Positions 40,720 through 51,611 of a DNA stretch of 64,000 nt are shown in pieces (the stretch's first letter is position 1; every line of letters begins with the position of its first letter). Origin of the DNA: Roridomyces roridus (Eukaryota > Basidiomycota > Agaricomycetes > Agaricales > Mycenaceae); contig JARKIF010000042.1 in the NCBI GenBank assembly GCA_029378245.1, positions 402,615-466,614 on the forward strand. Reading direction: 5' to 3'. The translations under genes were made by a program, and so were the position numbers. Below the pieces are notes generated by a model. That model saw only the letters and a program-made list of their open reading frames with translations. It made no database searches and was not told the origin of the DNA.

Positions 40720-42328
40720 TTATCCTATCCACCCTGGTCGGCACAACCAATGGGCCATGTATTCCTGAGCATTCCCAACTTTTGTCAAGGTAAAATCCAA
40801 ACCGCCGCAGCGAAGTGCTCCGAGCTGTAGATGCGCGATGCTACTCAGGTTCGGTTCGTGCTGGAAGCACACTGTCGCCGCCTGAAGGACGCGGGGCCGC
40901 ATGTTCCACCGTGATTCCAGCATTTGGGCATAAAGCTCGTGATCAAGCGACAGCGCGCCTTCAAATGCGACGTGGATGCGGGATAAGCGGGGCAAAATCC
41001 CCGAATCTTGGGTGGGGATCAAGAGTCGAATCAATGCACTCGAAGTCTCATAGGCGAGGGTGTCGGTGACGGGGTGTATTATGATGGCTAGCTCGCTGAG
41101 GTCAGCACAAGCTCGCAGGATCTTGCCCGTCAGAATAAGATCCGGCATGCCCCTCAGACCCAGTCTTCGGAGCGTGCTCGAAGAATTGGCGAGGAAGCGT
41201 TCGAAAGCCGGCGGGAAGTCGCACTCGTCGGGAAACAAATCGAGAGTGATTTGGCCAAGGAGGGGTGTCTTGAAATAGGCTAGAGCCTCGATGTGGGAAA
41301 TAAAGAGACATCGAAGCTGCGGCAGTTCAACGACTTCGCACGCAAGCGTACTCCAGTCGGGCGGTTCGGGAAACAGGTTGACATGAGCTGTGACGAGAGA
41401 CGAGCTCAGGCGCAAAATTTCCTGATGAACGTCCCAGGGTGCATCAGCGTAATAATGGGTGAGTTGGTTTGTACGAGGGAGGAAGGATCCAGGGGAGAGG
41501 CACCGACTGACGCCGATTTCGACCAATGAGGCTGCCGTCTGCAGGAAATTGACCACTGGGGCCACTTCTTCGGTAAGATCACCATCCACCTGGACCCATA
41601 ATCTTCGCAAGGAGGGGATTCGGTTACGAAGGGAGGGAAGAAGGGGTATCAAATCTTGTTTTAATGCTATGCAGAGGTCCTCCCATCGCAGAGAATGCTC
41701 GATGAGGTAGCTGAACATCTGCGTTTGCGAAGAAGTATCGGTCCAGGGCTTCTTGAACGCATAGAAATGTATCTTGAGCATCGCAGAGCGCTCAACGTGC
41801 GCTGCGGCTGCCTCTAAAGGATAGTCGTAATTGGCGAAGTCCATCGCAATGACGGACCATAGGGCAGGCGTAGAGATGGCCACTGCCCTCCAGCGACTGC
41901 AGATGTGGGTCCAAACCCAAGGGCTATCCTCGATTCGGAATGATTCTCGGTCGAGCAACTCCGAGACGACGGGGATCGAAGAGGTGAAGATTTCGGCTAG
42001 TATTTCGGGGGGCATCCGTCTGAGCGGGGAGAGAATGGATTTGTGCGTCCGCTGATGGTCAAGCAGCTCGCTACGATCTATTTGCAGGCTGCGTAACTGC
42101 TCTTGCAATCGCGAAATTTCCGCGTCGATTGAGGTCAAGGAGGCGTCAATCTCGGGCACAAAGGACCGAATGAAAGGGATTTCTGAAGGCTCCGGGGGCT
42201 CGTTGGAGTGAATAAGAGAGTGCAGCCGAGTTCCTGGCGCTCCCGCGTTTTTTTAGAGATTGAATGGCAGCGTTTGAAGACTCGGTCGACGTCCGAGTGC
42301 CACACTTGGAGCATATCGACGCGTCCAT
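40720..42328 (-). pseudogene. F-box/LRR-like protein, family A, one frameshift in an A homopolymer
   Basis: Starts at 42328 with 'MDASICSKCGT' (CxxCG). At 42248-42254 a run of seven T (seven A in the coding sense) has one base more than needed to stay in frame with paralogs. After it the frame 42159-40720 gives 479 uninterrupted residues: coiled coil, F-box core 'LSPLRRMPPEILAEIFTS', 'CSRWRAVAISTPALWSV', leucine-rich half and tail 'HWLCRPGWIG'. Because the only lesion is in a homopolymer, a sequencing error is possible, in which case this is an intact gene of about 535 residues. It is the inverted sister of the 28.9-kb copy. Confidence 0.82.
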
Positions 42329-43217
42329 CTAGAAATGGTTCAGTAACATGCATTCCGAAACAAGGAAGAAACTCACTTGCCCGTTGTGGTGGTCAAGATC
42401 AAGAGGTAGCCAAACACGAGCAAATACATCAGCGCTCCTTCTTCCCCTCCGTCATCATATGGCTCTCAACTCCTCGACTTTGCGCAGAATCGTCGACAAC
42501 CATCCCTTTTACAACCGATAGGGCGTCTGCGACCACGCTTTTCGACTTTCCCGAGTACATAAGGCTCACACCTGGAAGCTTCGCTCTAGCACCGGTCCAA
42601 CTTTTCTCAAGCTGCATCTCTTAGCCTGAAAATCTCGACTTCTCGCCCCAGAATCCATTTGCAGGCCTAGGTTCCACGGCGCGCAATTCATCTAAGTAGA
42701 CCAAAATTAGACTTGGAGAGACTACGTCTTTTTCTGGTCCCGGACACAAACATATACCGCTGATCCTCCAACCGACTTTCTCTTAGCTGCACGAGTCTAG
42801 ACCATCCGCTCTGCGCTCCCATTCTAAGCATACTAGCTTCCAGTATTCACGCGCGCTCTATCCAGGGCTCCTCTGTTCATAGGCTTCTCGGTGGCAATGA
42901 CAACGGCCATCTCTCAGGCCTGGAAGCGAAGTAAACCTTAATCGACGTTCAGAGGGAAGGTAAGAGTGAACACTTTGGAGCCATTCGTAATTCATCGTTT
43001 CCTAGACGTCGGTATACATGTGTCGTGGGTTTTCACTGCTCAACGGAATTTTCCCCGACTTTGCAGAAGACGGGTGGAATCAAACGAAGTGGACACAGTG
43101 CGGTCCACCCACTGTGAGTACTACTACCACGCCACAGTGAATTTTCCCAGGTCATACCACCTATATCAGTCGAGGGCACCATGCCACCATGCCCCGGATT
43201 CCGAGACAACTCCCAGC
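42329..43217. other. Intergenic region
   Basis: About 890 bp with no gene supported. The last 80 bp ('caggtcatacc', 'ctatatca') resemble the promoter of the EthD-like gene at 33.5-33.6 kb, so they were duplicated with it. Confidence 0.4.
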
Positions 43218-43438
43218 ATGTCCGCCAACAAGACCTACTGCACTGCATTCGGCATTCTGCTAACACCACGCTGCAGGACTTTGAAGCCAAGTGTAAAGCT
43301 CTCCTCACGTCGATGCTTGCTCTGCCGGTGGCACAGAATAAAACTACCTCAAATTCGACATGGTATGTGTGTATACTACCCTCGTCCTCACGACGGGTAG
43401 TTAACTCAAAACGATGCAGTCAAAAACACCTTGACCGC
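43218..43438 (+). pseudogene. Truncated EthD/Dabb-like gene cut by the gypsy element
   Basis: Starts 'MSANKTYCTAFGIL' like the gene at 33621. A short deletion after 'ggcattctgc' removes part of the first exon and shifts the frame ('NTTLQDFEAKCKALLTSMLALPVAQN' is in another frame). The intron here keeps a proper acceptor 'gatgcag' before 'TCAAAAACACC'. The gene is cut off after 43438, where the gypsy LTR begins; its remainder is not found on the far side of the element. Confidence 0.7.
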
Positions 43439-44905
43439 TGATGTATGTGCTCTAAACCTACTATAGAAATCGACAACACTCGAAGAATCTAACCAGATGA
43501 GTCGAGATACAGACGAATCTATATCCAACTAACCCAATCACGAAGCTCCGGGGCGAGTGACAACTATTGAATAGCGGGAATGTGGCGAGTATAAGTCCCT
43601 AGTACAGGGCCTTGTAAAGGTTGTAGGGAATTGAGTGATATAGTCTCGGATACGATGTCGAAACAAAGTATTGCGAATAGAGATCCTTGATGTAAACCAA
43701 GAATGACGATTCTAAAGCGTTTTGTAGATGGTAAAGCTTCACAGCTAACACAAAAGATAGATTGAGTTTGGCTAAAGCCGGGGTTTTACAATAAAGCAGG
43801 TATTTGGGTCTCTCGATCCCTTTTTACACTGGTATCCGAAGACGACAGCGACCGATACAACACGGATTTTGTAGATTCCAACACTTCACAACTCTGAACA
43901 CACAAATAACCCTTGACAGACACACGGTACGACACAATCCAACAGATACTGATTCCAACACACTGATTCACACTCAAGTCACACACACAATAGCCAACAA
44001 ACAAACGTTTAGATTTTCAATAGTGATTGCTTAATCTACGCAATGCACCGTCGAAAGCCTCAGACAAAACCCTTGATCGCAGCTGGTAGCTTGCTAGTGG
44101 GGGAAGTATCCGCTGCCCTCTTGGGTAACACTCTATCTACTTTATACAGGTCCGAGAATCATATGATAGTACAAACGAATGGCGCAACAATTAAAAATAT
44201 CCTTGGTATCTGGAATGGAAACACCCTGATTGGTTGATCAGAACCGGCATCGTGTACGGCCGGTGTGCCAAGCCATGATTCCGCGTGGCGGACCTGTCGA
44301 TCCGTGACTCCAACATTGATCCATGACTCGACTGATTTTAGTGAAGTCGTATCCGACCTCTCCCTTGATTGTATACCCTCCAGACGTACGCCCATAGGTT
44401 GTAGGTCCAGAGCGATACCCATATCTCCGACTACCTGTCCCGGATACCAGCAGATACTAGTTTGAAGACTAGTATCCGACCCGGATCCTCCTTGTCCCGA
44501 CTGCTGATGACAACTACGTCACTCCCTTCGGACCCGCTTCGGCGGTCTACTCATGTTTCAGGCTTTTCGGCCGACTTGCCCATCATCCCGTGAACTTCCG
44601 AACCTCCGAATTGCACTCGCACCAAGGTTCGAACGGCTGACAATCGTACAACTGTTAAGAACTTGTTTAATTGGTGTATCCCATTGGTAGAGCAGGTATC
44701 CACAACTCCTACATGTTTCGGAGTGAGCCCGTCGGTCATATTCAGGTAAATACCCTTCAACCCGTACAGTACTCTTAAGTATCCACCCCACTGACTGTCT
44801 CTGGGCTCAACATCAGTCTTGTACTGAGATGACTTAGCTAGGATACTACCTCTGAAATCGTGCAAAACGCGCGTTTTCAAGGGCAGTCAATTTCCATGCT
44901 TATCA
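43439..44905 (-). repeat. gypsy 3' LTR (left copy)
   Basis: 1,467 bp, TGATGTA...TTATCA in plus-strand sense. It matches 60539-61992 along its whole length, with small indels (for example around 43,850 and 44,213). Confidence 0.9.
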
Positions 44906-44919
44906 TCTCCCCTATTTTT
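44906..44919 (-). promoter_or_regulatory. gypsy polypurine tract
   Basis: In element sense 'aaaaataggggaga' lies directly before the 3' LTR. It is on the far side of the antisense cassette, which shows that the cassette is inside the element. Confidence 0.8.
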
Positions 44920-45400
44920 AAATCTTGACCGTCCCCGGTCAACTCGTTTCCTCGCGCTTTTTGCAATTCATTAATCCATTGGTTCCGTCATGATCAACTC
45001 TGTCGTGATACCGAGGAGGTGGAACCAAATTAATAGTCCCCGTCGATCCGTGTTCCGATACACGAGGCTCGAGCATTTGCTCCCGGATACAACCTCCTGA
45101 CCTCAAATACATCTTTGGTAGCTTCCCCACCGCTTCAAGTCCGACGAAAATAGAGTTTGCCGGCGGCTGGGACTTTTCTCGGCGGACTTTCCGGTTGCCC
45201 TGAAAATCCATGAGTCAGACCCTGCAATTAAATAGCACTGCCCGCCATCAAACTTCTAGTTCGTAATTTAGGGGCGCCTTCGATTCTCCCAGCTTGCAGA
45301 TTGCAAGTCTTTCTTTAGACTTGTTTTCCAGCCAATCATTAGCCATGAAAATCTTTCAATTGGCTCGATCGCCGCACTCCCTTCTCTTTCTCCTACCACC
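44920..45400. other. Region between polypurine tract and antisense gene A
   Basis: About 480 bp with no gene seen. It should act as the promoter of gene A on the plus strand. It contains CGGATA- and GATACC-type words like those found before the other cassette genes. Confidence 0.4.
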
Positions 45401-47562
45401 ATGTCTACCAGTTCCTCGCCAGCCAAAACTCAGGCTACCAAGAAGCTCACAATCGAGTGGACACCCCCTGTTGGGCCCGTCGGCGCTCCTTCTCGATCCT
45501 TCTTCGACTTTTTCCGGGGTTCCGACTGCGTTGGCTCGGCCAACTACGTGCTCCGAGTCGCCCACAAGGAAGAGGAGGTCGGCTCCAAGATCTGGTGCCA
45601 GTCGGTCCTTGAGAAGATCACCCCTTTCGTAGTGCGTACTCTCTCTTTTTCGTTCCGAGCTCCGCTCCTGATCGTTGTATCTAGCGAACCGCGCTGAACT
45701 CTTGGGAGAGCCCAAAGGCCGTTTCTGGCTCGACTTTCCTCTTCTTCCGGGGACTCAAGAGGGTCTACCAGGGAAGCGGGAAGTCCGATCCTGACTATGA
45801 GAGCTTCCCCTGGCCTCCTTCTTCGGTATGTACCCACCGTTTCTCTGCTTTCCCATTCTTCGTTCTAACGACAGCGTGTTTAGTCCGCGTCCTTTGCCAA
45901 GATCTACCAGCTCGAGACGGACCACAAATCGCCCCACACTCTGCTTAGCACGGCCAAAGCCCCGTCCTTCAAAACCATATTCCAAGGCCGCGCCCCGCCT
46001 TCTTCAGCAAAGCCTTCGCCAGTAAAGCCTCTCTCGAAATGAAAGTGAGATACCCCATCTTCTTTTCGTTTGAACTCGGTACTGATTCCTTTTCTAGGCC
46101 CGACGATTCTGTCTCCGAGGAGGAGGAGGACGATGGGTCCGTCGCAGGATCAGTCACACCTCCTCCGGTTGGTAAAAAGGGCTCTGGAAAACCCGCCTCC
46201 AAGAAGGTATGTCCCTTCTTTGATTCGTTTTCATTCCCTAAACCTCTTCTCAGCGCCGCGTCAACGTCGAGGTCGAAGACGACAACTCTGAAGAGGAGGA
46301 GGGGACCAGTTTTGCCGTGGTCGTGCCTCCTCGTCCCAAGAGTTCTCGTTCCGGCGCCAAGTCCAGACGGCCTAGTTCCACCATCGACGACCAGCAGCTT
46401 GATATCGTCCCCGAGGATCAGCCCCTGACTTGGAAAACGGTACGTCCATACCCGTATTCTTCCATTTCTTCCACTAATCCTCCTTCCTTCAGATGAACAA
46501 CGATCAGAAGGTCGAGCATCTGACCATCCAGCTTCGCAAATTGGCCAAGAAGGTCATCATGGAGCGTGATACTTGGCATGGTGCGTGTATCCTCCTTCGT
46601 TTCCTCATCCTATCTGACCCTTTTGCTAGTGACCTCGGTTCCAGGCTCGATCCCTGGCTACGTCCTCTCCCTCAGCTTCACCCGCGCCAACGGCAACACC
46701 AAGCTCCGCCTCTACGATCACATGCACGAGTCCTCGGCTCAAGCGAAGTCTGCCGCCTCCGAATCGACCGTTCCTGAGCCACTCATCCCTCATACTGCGA
46801 CGGATGAGGCGGGAGGATTGCTCTCAACCTCTGTGGTCAGTCCCGTCGCCTTTTCCTCTATCGTGGTCGTGTGCTGACCCATCTCTAGCCCCCAAATAGC
46901 TGCCTCACCTGCGCTATTCGTGCTGCAGAACCCTGCGAGCCCTGCCATAACTGCAATCGCCTCAAGGCTGCGTTCATTTGTGACCACGCGCTTAGCCCGG
47001 AGAGAATTCGCAAGTTGATGTGGGCCTCGGAGTCATACCGCGCGCTCCTGTTCCCATCTGGTGCGTCCTTCCTTTTTGCTTCTACTCTGTCTTTTCTAAC
47101 TCTGCCCTCTTTTTAGAGCCTCCTATCAACTTGTCGCGCATCTCTCGCCTCGTCACCCAGATCCAGTCGTCCGAGAAGACATCCCAACTCATTCGCGAGG
47201 ACTTGCTCAACGAATTCCGTGACATGTTCCGTCGTTTCCGCTCCCTCATGGACCACGCTGGTGGAGCCGCCTTCGAGACTTTCTTTGAGCAGGTCCAGGG
47301 CCAGGATGACGACGAGATGCTGATGTTCCCCGCGCTTCATGGCATCAACACCCTCATCCACAACTTCAACGACGTCGCCTCCCAATCCACGCATCCTCCA
47401 GAGGCTGATGAGGTCTCTTCCCTCCTCAACTCTCTCCGTCTCGACGTCGCCAAGGTTGGCCAACTCCGCGCTTCCCTCGTCGGCAAGCCTGCCGAGGAAG
47501 AGGATGGTTCTATCCCAGCGGGAAACGACGGTGGTGCGCCGGGTGGGGAGTCGTCTCAATAG
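45401..47562 (+). CDS. Antisense cassette gene A: acidic protein with a cysteine cluster, 9 exons, one in-frame TGA
   Basis: Exons: 45401-45631, 45685-45825, 45884-46044, 46098-46206, 46254-46439, 46493-46580, 46630-46835, 46889-47060, 47117-47562; all introns are GT-AG and 49-58 nt. The sum is 1,740 nt, a multiple of three, but TGA occurs in frame at 46040-46042 in exon 3, followed by perfectly phased exons. So the original product was 579 residues; as it stands only 176 would be made, unless the stop is bypassed. Parts: 'SRSFFDFFRGSDCVGSANY' N-terminal domain; acidic low-complexity linker (exon 4-5); 'SCLTCAIRAAEPCEPCHNC' cysteine cluster (exon 8), possibly zinc-binding; helical C-terminal domain (exon 9). 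I recognise no family. The role may be nucleic-acid binding, a guess from the cysteines and charge. Confidence 0.65.
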
Positions 47563-48456
47563 GGGTTGCGTCTTCGGTCGCCGGGCGCTTTTCGCCCTTT
47601 TTATTTTGCTTTGCTTCGTACTCGGACTGCGCTCTACGCGCCAACAATATCGACCACTGTTCTTTTCTACACGCGTAGTTTTTAGATACAGTTGTAACAC
47701 TTGCTTTGGGCCAGAGGCCAAAATATCAAATGCTTTTTCTGTTTCTAAACGTGCAAACCTTCTAAGTCAAAACCTGAGATAAAAGGAGATCTTATTCCAG
47801 GGATTGAACTCTCGACTTAAGCTGTATCCGGCTCAATACAAAGCTAGTCGGTCGTCTGCTACTTGTTCCAAGCGGGAACGGTCTCCGATACGCCGGTGTT
47901 TTGACATAAAAGGCCAATCATCACCTCATGCTGCCGTATCCACTATCGCGTATCACCGTCGATCCCACTTCTCCTGTTCCTGGCTGTACATCCGCATCCC
48001 AGATAATCTTGCTCGCCTTAGAAGATTCAGTGGGCTCCCAACTTTAGTTTTTGGGAGAATATGCATCGTCTGTATTCTTGTCTTTGCCGGATACCTGAGC
48101 ATCTCTGACATCGCCTAGCCCGAAACAAGTCTTTTCCTTCTTCCGTCTTCTCATTGGAAATTGTGGATACGCTGAGTCATGATGCAAGGTCCGAGCACGC
48201 TGATCATGACTCCTTGGAACATATTTTAGAACTTCTTCCGATAGGACCCACAATATACCCCGTTTCATGACCGTATCCGGTCGAATACTCATGTATCCGG
48301 GTCTCGAGCTCGGTTTGTCTGGCTCAGAACTGGTTTGCCGTGCGGTTCATTTATCGGTAAAATTTTCCCGACCACATGGTAATACCATTCCTCCCCCATT
48401 TGAACCTTTTGCTGCCCTCAGCAAAACGTAACAGACCGAATCGCGTAAAATACCTG
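47563..48456. other. Region between cassette genes A and B
   Basis: About 890 bp without a coding region. It holds several TATCCG/CGGATA words (47825, 48088, 48274, 48294). It should contain the terminator of A and the promoter of B. Confidence 0.4.
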
Positions 48457-50078
48457 ATGGAATATAACTTGTACACCCCATACGAGTTCCTCACCCAACT
48501 CTACCCCCGTACCGTCGACTTTGTCTCATCTCTCTATTCCAACATGAGTCCGCTCTCTGAGGCCGCCAGCGTTACCTTCCCCGATGCCATCCAACCTGTC
48601 TGGGTCGATGCCCGCGACGAGTCCGAGAACCTCCTTGGCAACAAGAACACTAGTTCCAAAGTTTTTCGCGACTCAATGGATCGCACTGCTCAGGCTTGGG
48701 TACGTTTTCATCTCCCCTGGTCCGGATACTTGCAGCTAAACGTCTCTCAGCTTGCGTTCATGTCGGATACCAATTTGTTTGACGCTAGCCCGATCGACGG
48801 CGTTCACAGTTTGCTCTCGAGCACTGTAAACAAGGTCGATCAGGTGGTTCACAAGTATGGTACCGACTCTTCCTTCCAGAACCAAGTCGCGCCCGATTCC
48901 GTTCACCCGTTCCTTGAACGTGCCAAGCTCTTCTGCACCGTCCGCCAGAAAATCGCCGCTGGCGCGACTCGTGCCGCTGTTCGCCAGTACCTCAAGACTC
49001 CCCCGTCCGCGGAGAACAGCCAGAGTTCTAGCAAGGTGTGTATTCCGTGCACCGTGCTTTTTCGATACTCAGTATCCTTGTCAGAAACGTGGTCGTTCGC
49101 GCAGCTTGGACACCATCAACCTTTCCGGAGAGGAGGAGGTTGACGATGATGGCCTCATGGATGTAGATGAAGTCTCCGAGCCAGTGCGTCTCCCCTATTT
49201 TTGTGCTCTACCCCGTTCTGACCTTTTTCAAGCCCAAGGGTAAGACTAAAGCGCCCGCCATCGAGCCTACCTTCATCGTTTCAGACGAGGAGGCCGAGGT
49301 CGACACCAAGCCTCGCAACAAAAAGGCGGTGAGTAGCCATAGTCGGTTCCTATTCCCTCTCATACTAATTGCAGGCCAATCTTCGCTTCTATAAGCGCAC
49401 GGACACTACCGCTCAGACCGTCACCCCTGGTCCTCCCTCGAAGGCCACTCCCAAACCTGACACCAAGTCAAAAGATGTTCCTGGCAACAAGAAACAACCT
49501 CCTACTGGTCCCAAGGCTGGTAACGCCCGGGTACGATCTCGGATACCTTGACACACCGATTGCTAACGCTCGATACAGGCTAGTACTTCCACCAACGCCC
49601 CGAACGACAATATTGGTATGTATCCTTGCTTTCCCGTTGTACCTTTCTAAGCCTTTCCCAGATATCGCGTCCTACGAGGACATCCGTAACGCTCTTGAGA
49701 AGGCCTCCCGGCTCTCCGAGCGCCACTCCAAGATGCTCGTTTCTGCGGATGGCCTCGTGCGGACCGATTGCGCGTATCGCACTCTCCTCACTGAGATTGG
49801 TGGTCGCCTCGCCGTCCACCTTCGCCACTACGACGGTGTCTTTAACGAGTACGAGCACGTTCGTCGCCAGATGGAGGATCGTAACTTGACGCTGATCGAC
49901 TTCCCCACAAAGTACGTATCTGGTCACGCTCTTTCCCTAAGTCACTTATTCTCCTCATAGCGACAATTCCATCCCGATTCCTGGAGGCTCCAACGTTCCC
50001 CACCGCGTCTTTACTCGCCACGGAGTGCTCATCCCTGGTATCGAGTCCGCCAAGGCCAAGAACGGCCGCTCTAACTAG
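48457..50078 (+). CDS. Antisense cassette gene B: protein of unknown function, 8 exons
   Basis: Exons: 48457-48699, 48751-49035, 49085-49183, 49239-49328, 49375-49530, 49579-49615, 49662-49911, 49961-50078; the sum is 1,278 nt (425 aa), no stop inside, all introns GT-AG of 45-55 nt. The N-terminal 175 residues are mostly helical ('YEFLTQLYPRTVDFVSSLY', 'SPIDGVHSLLSSTVNKVDQ'). A middle part rich in acidic, Lys and Pro residues follows ('SGEEEVDDDGLMDVDE', 'PKPDTKSKDVPG'), then a helical C-terminal domain ('YEDIRNALEKASRLSERHSK'). The layout resembles gene A (domain, acidic linker, domain). The frame is open upstream to 48376, but 48457 gives the cleaner start. Exon 4 could start at 49233 instead. 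No family recognised. Confidence 0.7.
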
Positions 50079-50831
50079 AGCTTTCCCCTCCCTTTTTACC
50101 AAATCACAATTCAAGTCGTAGTCCATACGCGTCCACTCCTTATACTGCGATTTTTCCTCGTCTAACTCCTACTCCACTCGTTTAACTCAATTCCCCTCGA
50201 CCAACTCCTAGTACATTCCTTGTATCCGTTTATCTAGAAAAGTATTCCTAGCTAGATACCAGCATAAAATGCAATGTCTCTCGCCTGGACTCCTTTCGCT
50301 CTGTTTCAAGGAGAGTATCCACGAGTATAGGATTCCTCAGCCGAGCTCCACCGCCAACCGGTTGTTACGTACAGGCTGATTGTCGGATCCTGCCAAATAT
50401 CCGGTGTTCACGTTAGCCCGGCACCGTCGTCGATCTTTTACGTCACTTTCTCGCGTAGATACCATCCGACGGTCCGGCATTTCACCAGATCTTCGGCTTG
50501 GCACCTCAAATTTTCAGGTATCCTAGCCAGACGGCCGACTCCCCGTCCCTACATTGTCGTCGAAGACTTGTATCCGTCTTCTATTCCATGTATCGGGAGT
50601 AAGCGAAGTCGTATCCAGCCCGAGCGATTCCCAATTGCCAATTTTCTTCAGGCACATCATTGTTTCCAGGACCCAAAACATATGGATGGCGACTCTGCAG
50701 ATCGGAATTTTCGATTGGAACTTGTGGAGCGCTTGTTCAAATGGATTTATCAGGTCAGGGAGATGGTCACAAATAGGCCGAGACCAAAAATTTCGGTATC
50801 CGCCCCATCTTTCCTTCGTACTGCTTCACCA
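50079..50831. other. Region between cassette genes B and C
   Basis: About 750 bp with no coding region that I trust, although an open frame runs from 50568 into gene C. It contains TATCCG words at 50223 and 50571. Confidence 0.4.
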
Positions 50832-51363
50832 ATGAGCCTCCCCACCGTTCTTGACGAGTTCAAGCCTGCCCCTGGCTTCGAGATCCGTTGGGCCAGCGCT
50901 CGTACCGATTCTGACGCGTTGCTCAACCTCAGCCCCAACGCTCCTCTTCGTGCTACCTTCAAGCGCGCTACCGACTGCATGAGATCTTGGGTTCGTGGTC
51001 CCATCCTCTCTTTTCACAGTATTCCGGTTGAACCGTCCTTAATACAGGAGCCTTTCCTTACGGAACCCAACCTTTCGCTCGTTATCGCCGAATACGAGAT
51101 TCAGGCTCTATTGTCGTCGGTCGAGATTCGTATTCTCCAGATCAAGTTCGAGTTCCAGCACACTGGCGTCCCTTACGATTCGAGCTTTGAGGCCGCCCTC
51201 ATCACCTTCTCGTCTGGCTGCGACTGTTACCGCGCCGGAATTGAGAAGATCAAGGTCGAGCTTGGTATCTATCGTTTTACCGCTGAAGGTACGTTTCACA
51301 CATTCTACCCCCGGGCGACCCTTGATTCTGTCCCCAGAATCGCGTACTCCCGTCGCGGAATAG
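50832..51363 (+). CDS. Antisense cassette gene C: small protein, 3 exons
   Basis: Exons 50832-50990, 51048-51288, 51338-51363; the sum is 426 nt (141 aa), GT-AG introns of 57 and 49 nt. Exon 1 ends with a Trp codon ('CMRSW') and exon 2 starts 'EPFLTEPNLSLVIAEYE', continuing 'LLSSVEIRILQIKFEFQ' and 'FSSGCDCYRAGIEK'. The same plan is seen in genes D and E. The third exon is tiny and ends 'TPVAE'. Predicted to be mainly helical and soluble; no signal or membrane segment. No family recognised. Confidence 0.65.
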
Positions 51364-51611
51364 AGTCGTTCAAGGACAGCCAGAAGTAGCGCCCGGATAC
51401 TTAGATTGTCATGTAAATTTAAGCAATAGTCCGTTTTTGGCTTCTTCTGGATCATGGCGTCCCCTCAATTTCAAACCGCCCCGTCCACGCGATCACCTAA
51501 GACGGCGATTGTCGCACACATGGCTGTTTCACAGCCCGGAATAACACTACCACCGGATTACCCTTGCCACCGCCTTATAAGGGGCCGGATACAGATAATC
51601 CGCAATTATCC
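51364..51611. other. Spacer between cassette genes C and D
   Basis: About 250 bp with CGGATA words at 51394 and 51586, the second 26 bp before the start of gene D. Confidence 0.4.

Noticed and set aside
44600..44720. tRNA-like words in the gypsy LTR (GGTTCGAA near 44,622 and TTGGTAGAGCAGG near 44,680)
   Set aside because: The B-box-like word lies before the A-box-like word, no cloverleaf pairing is seen, and the same words are repeated in the other LTR, so they are LTR sequence.
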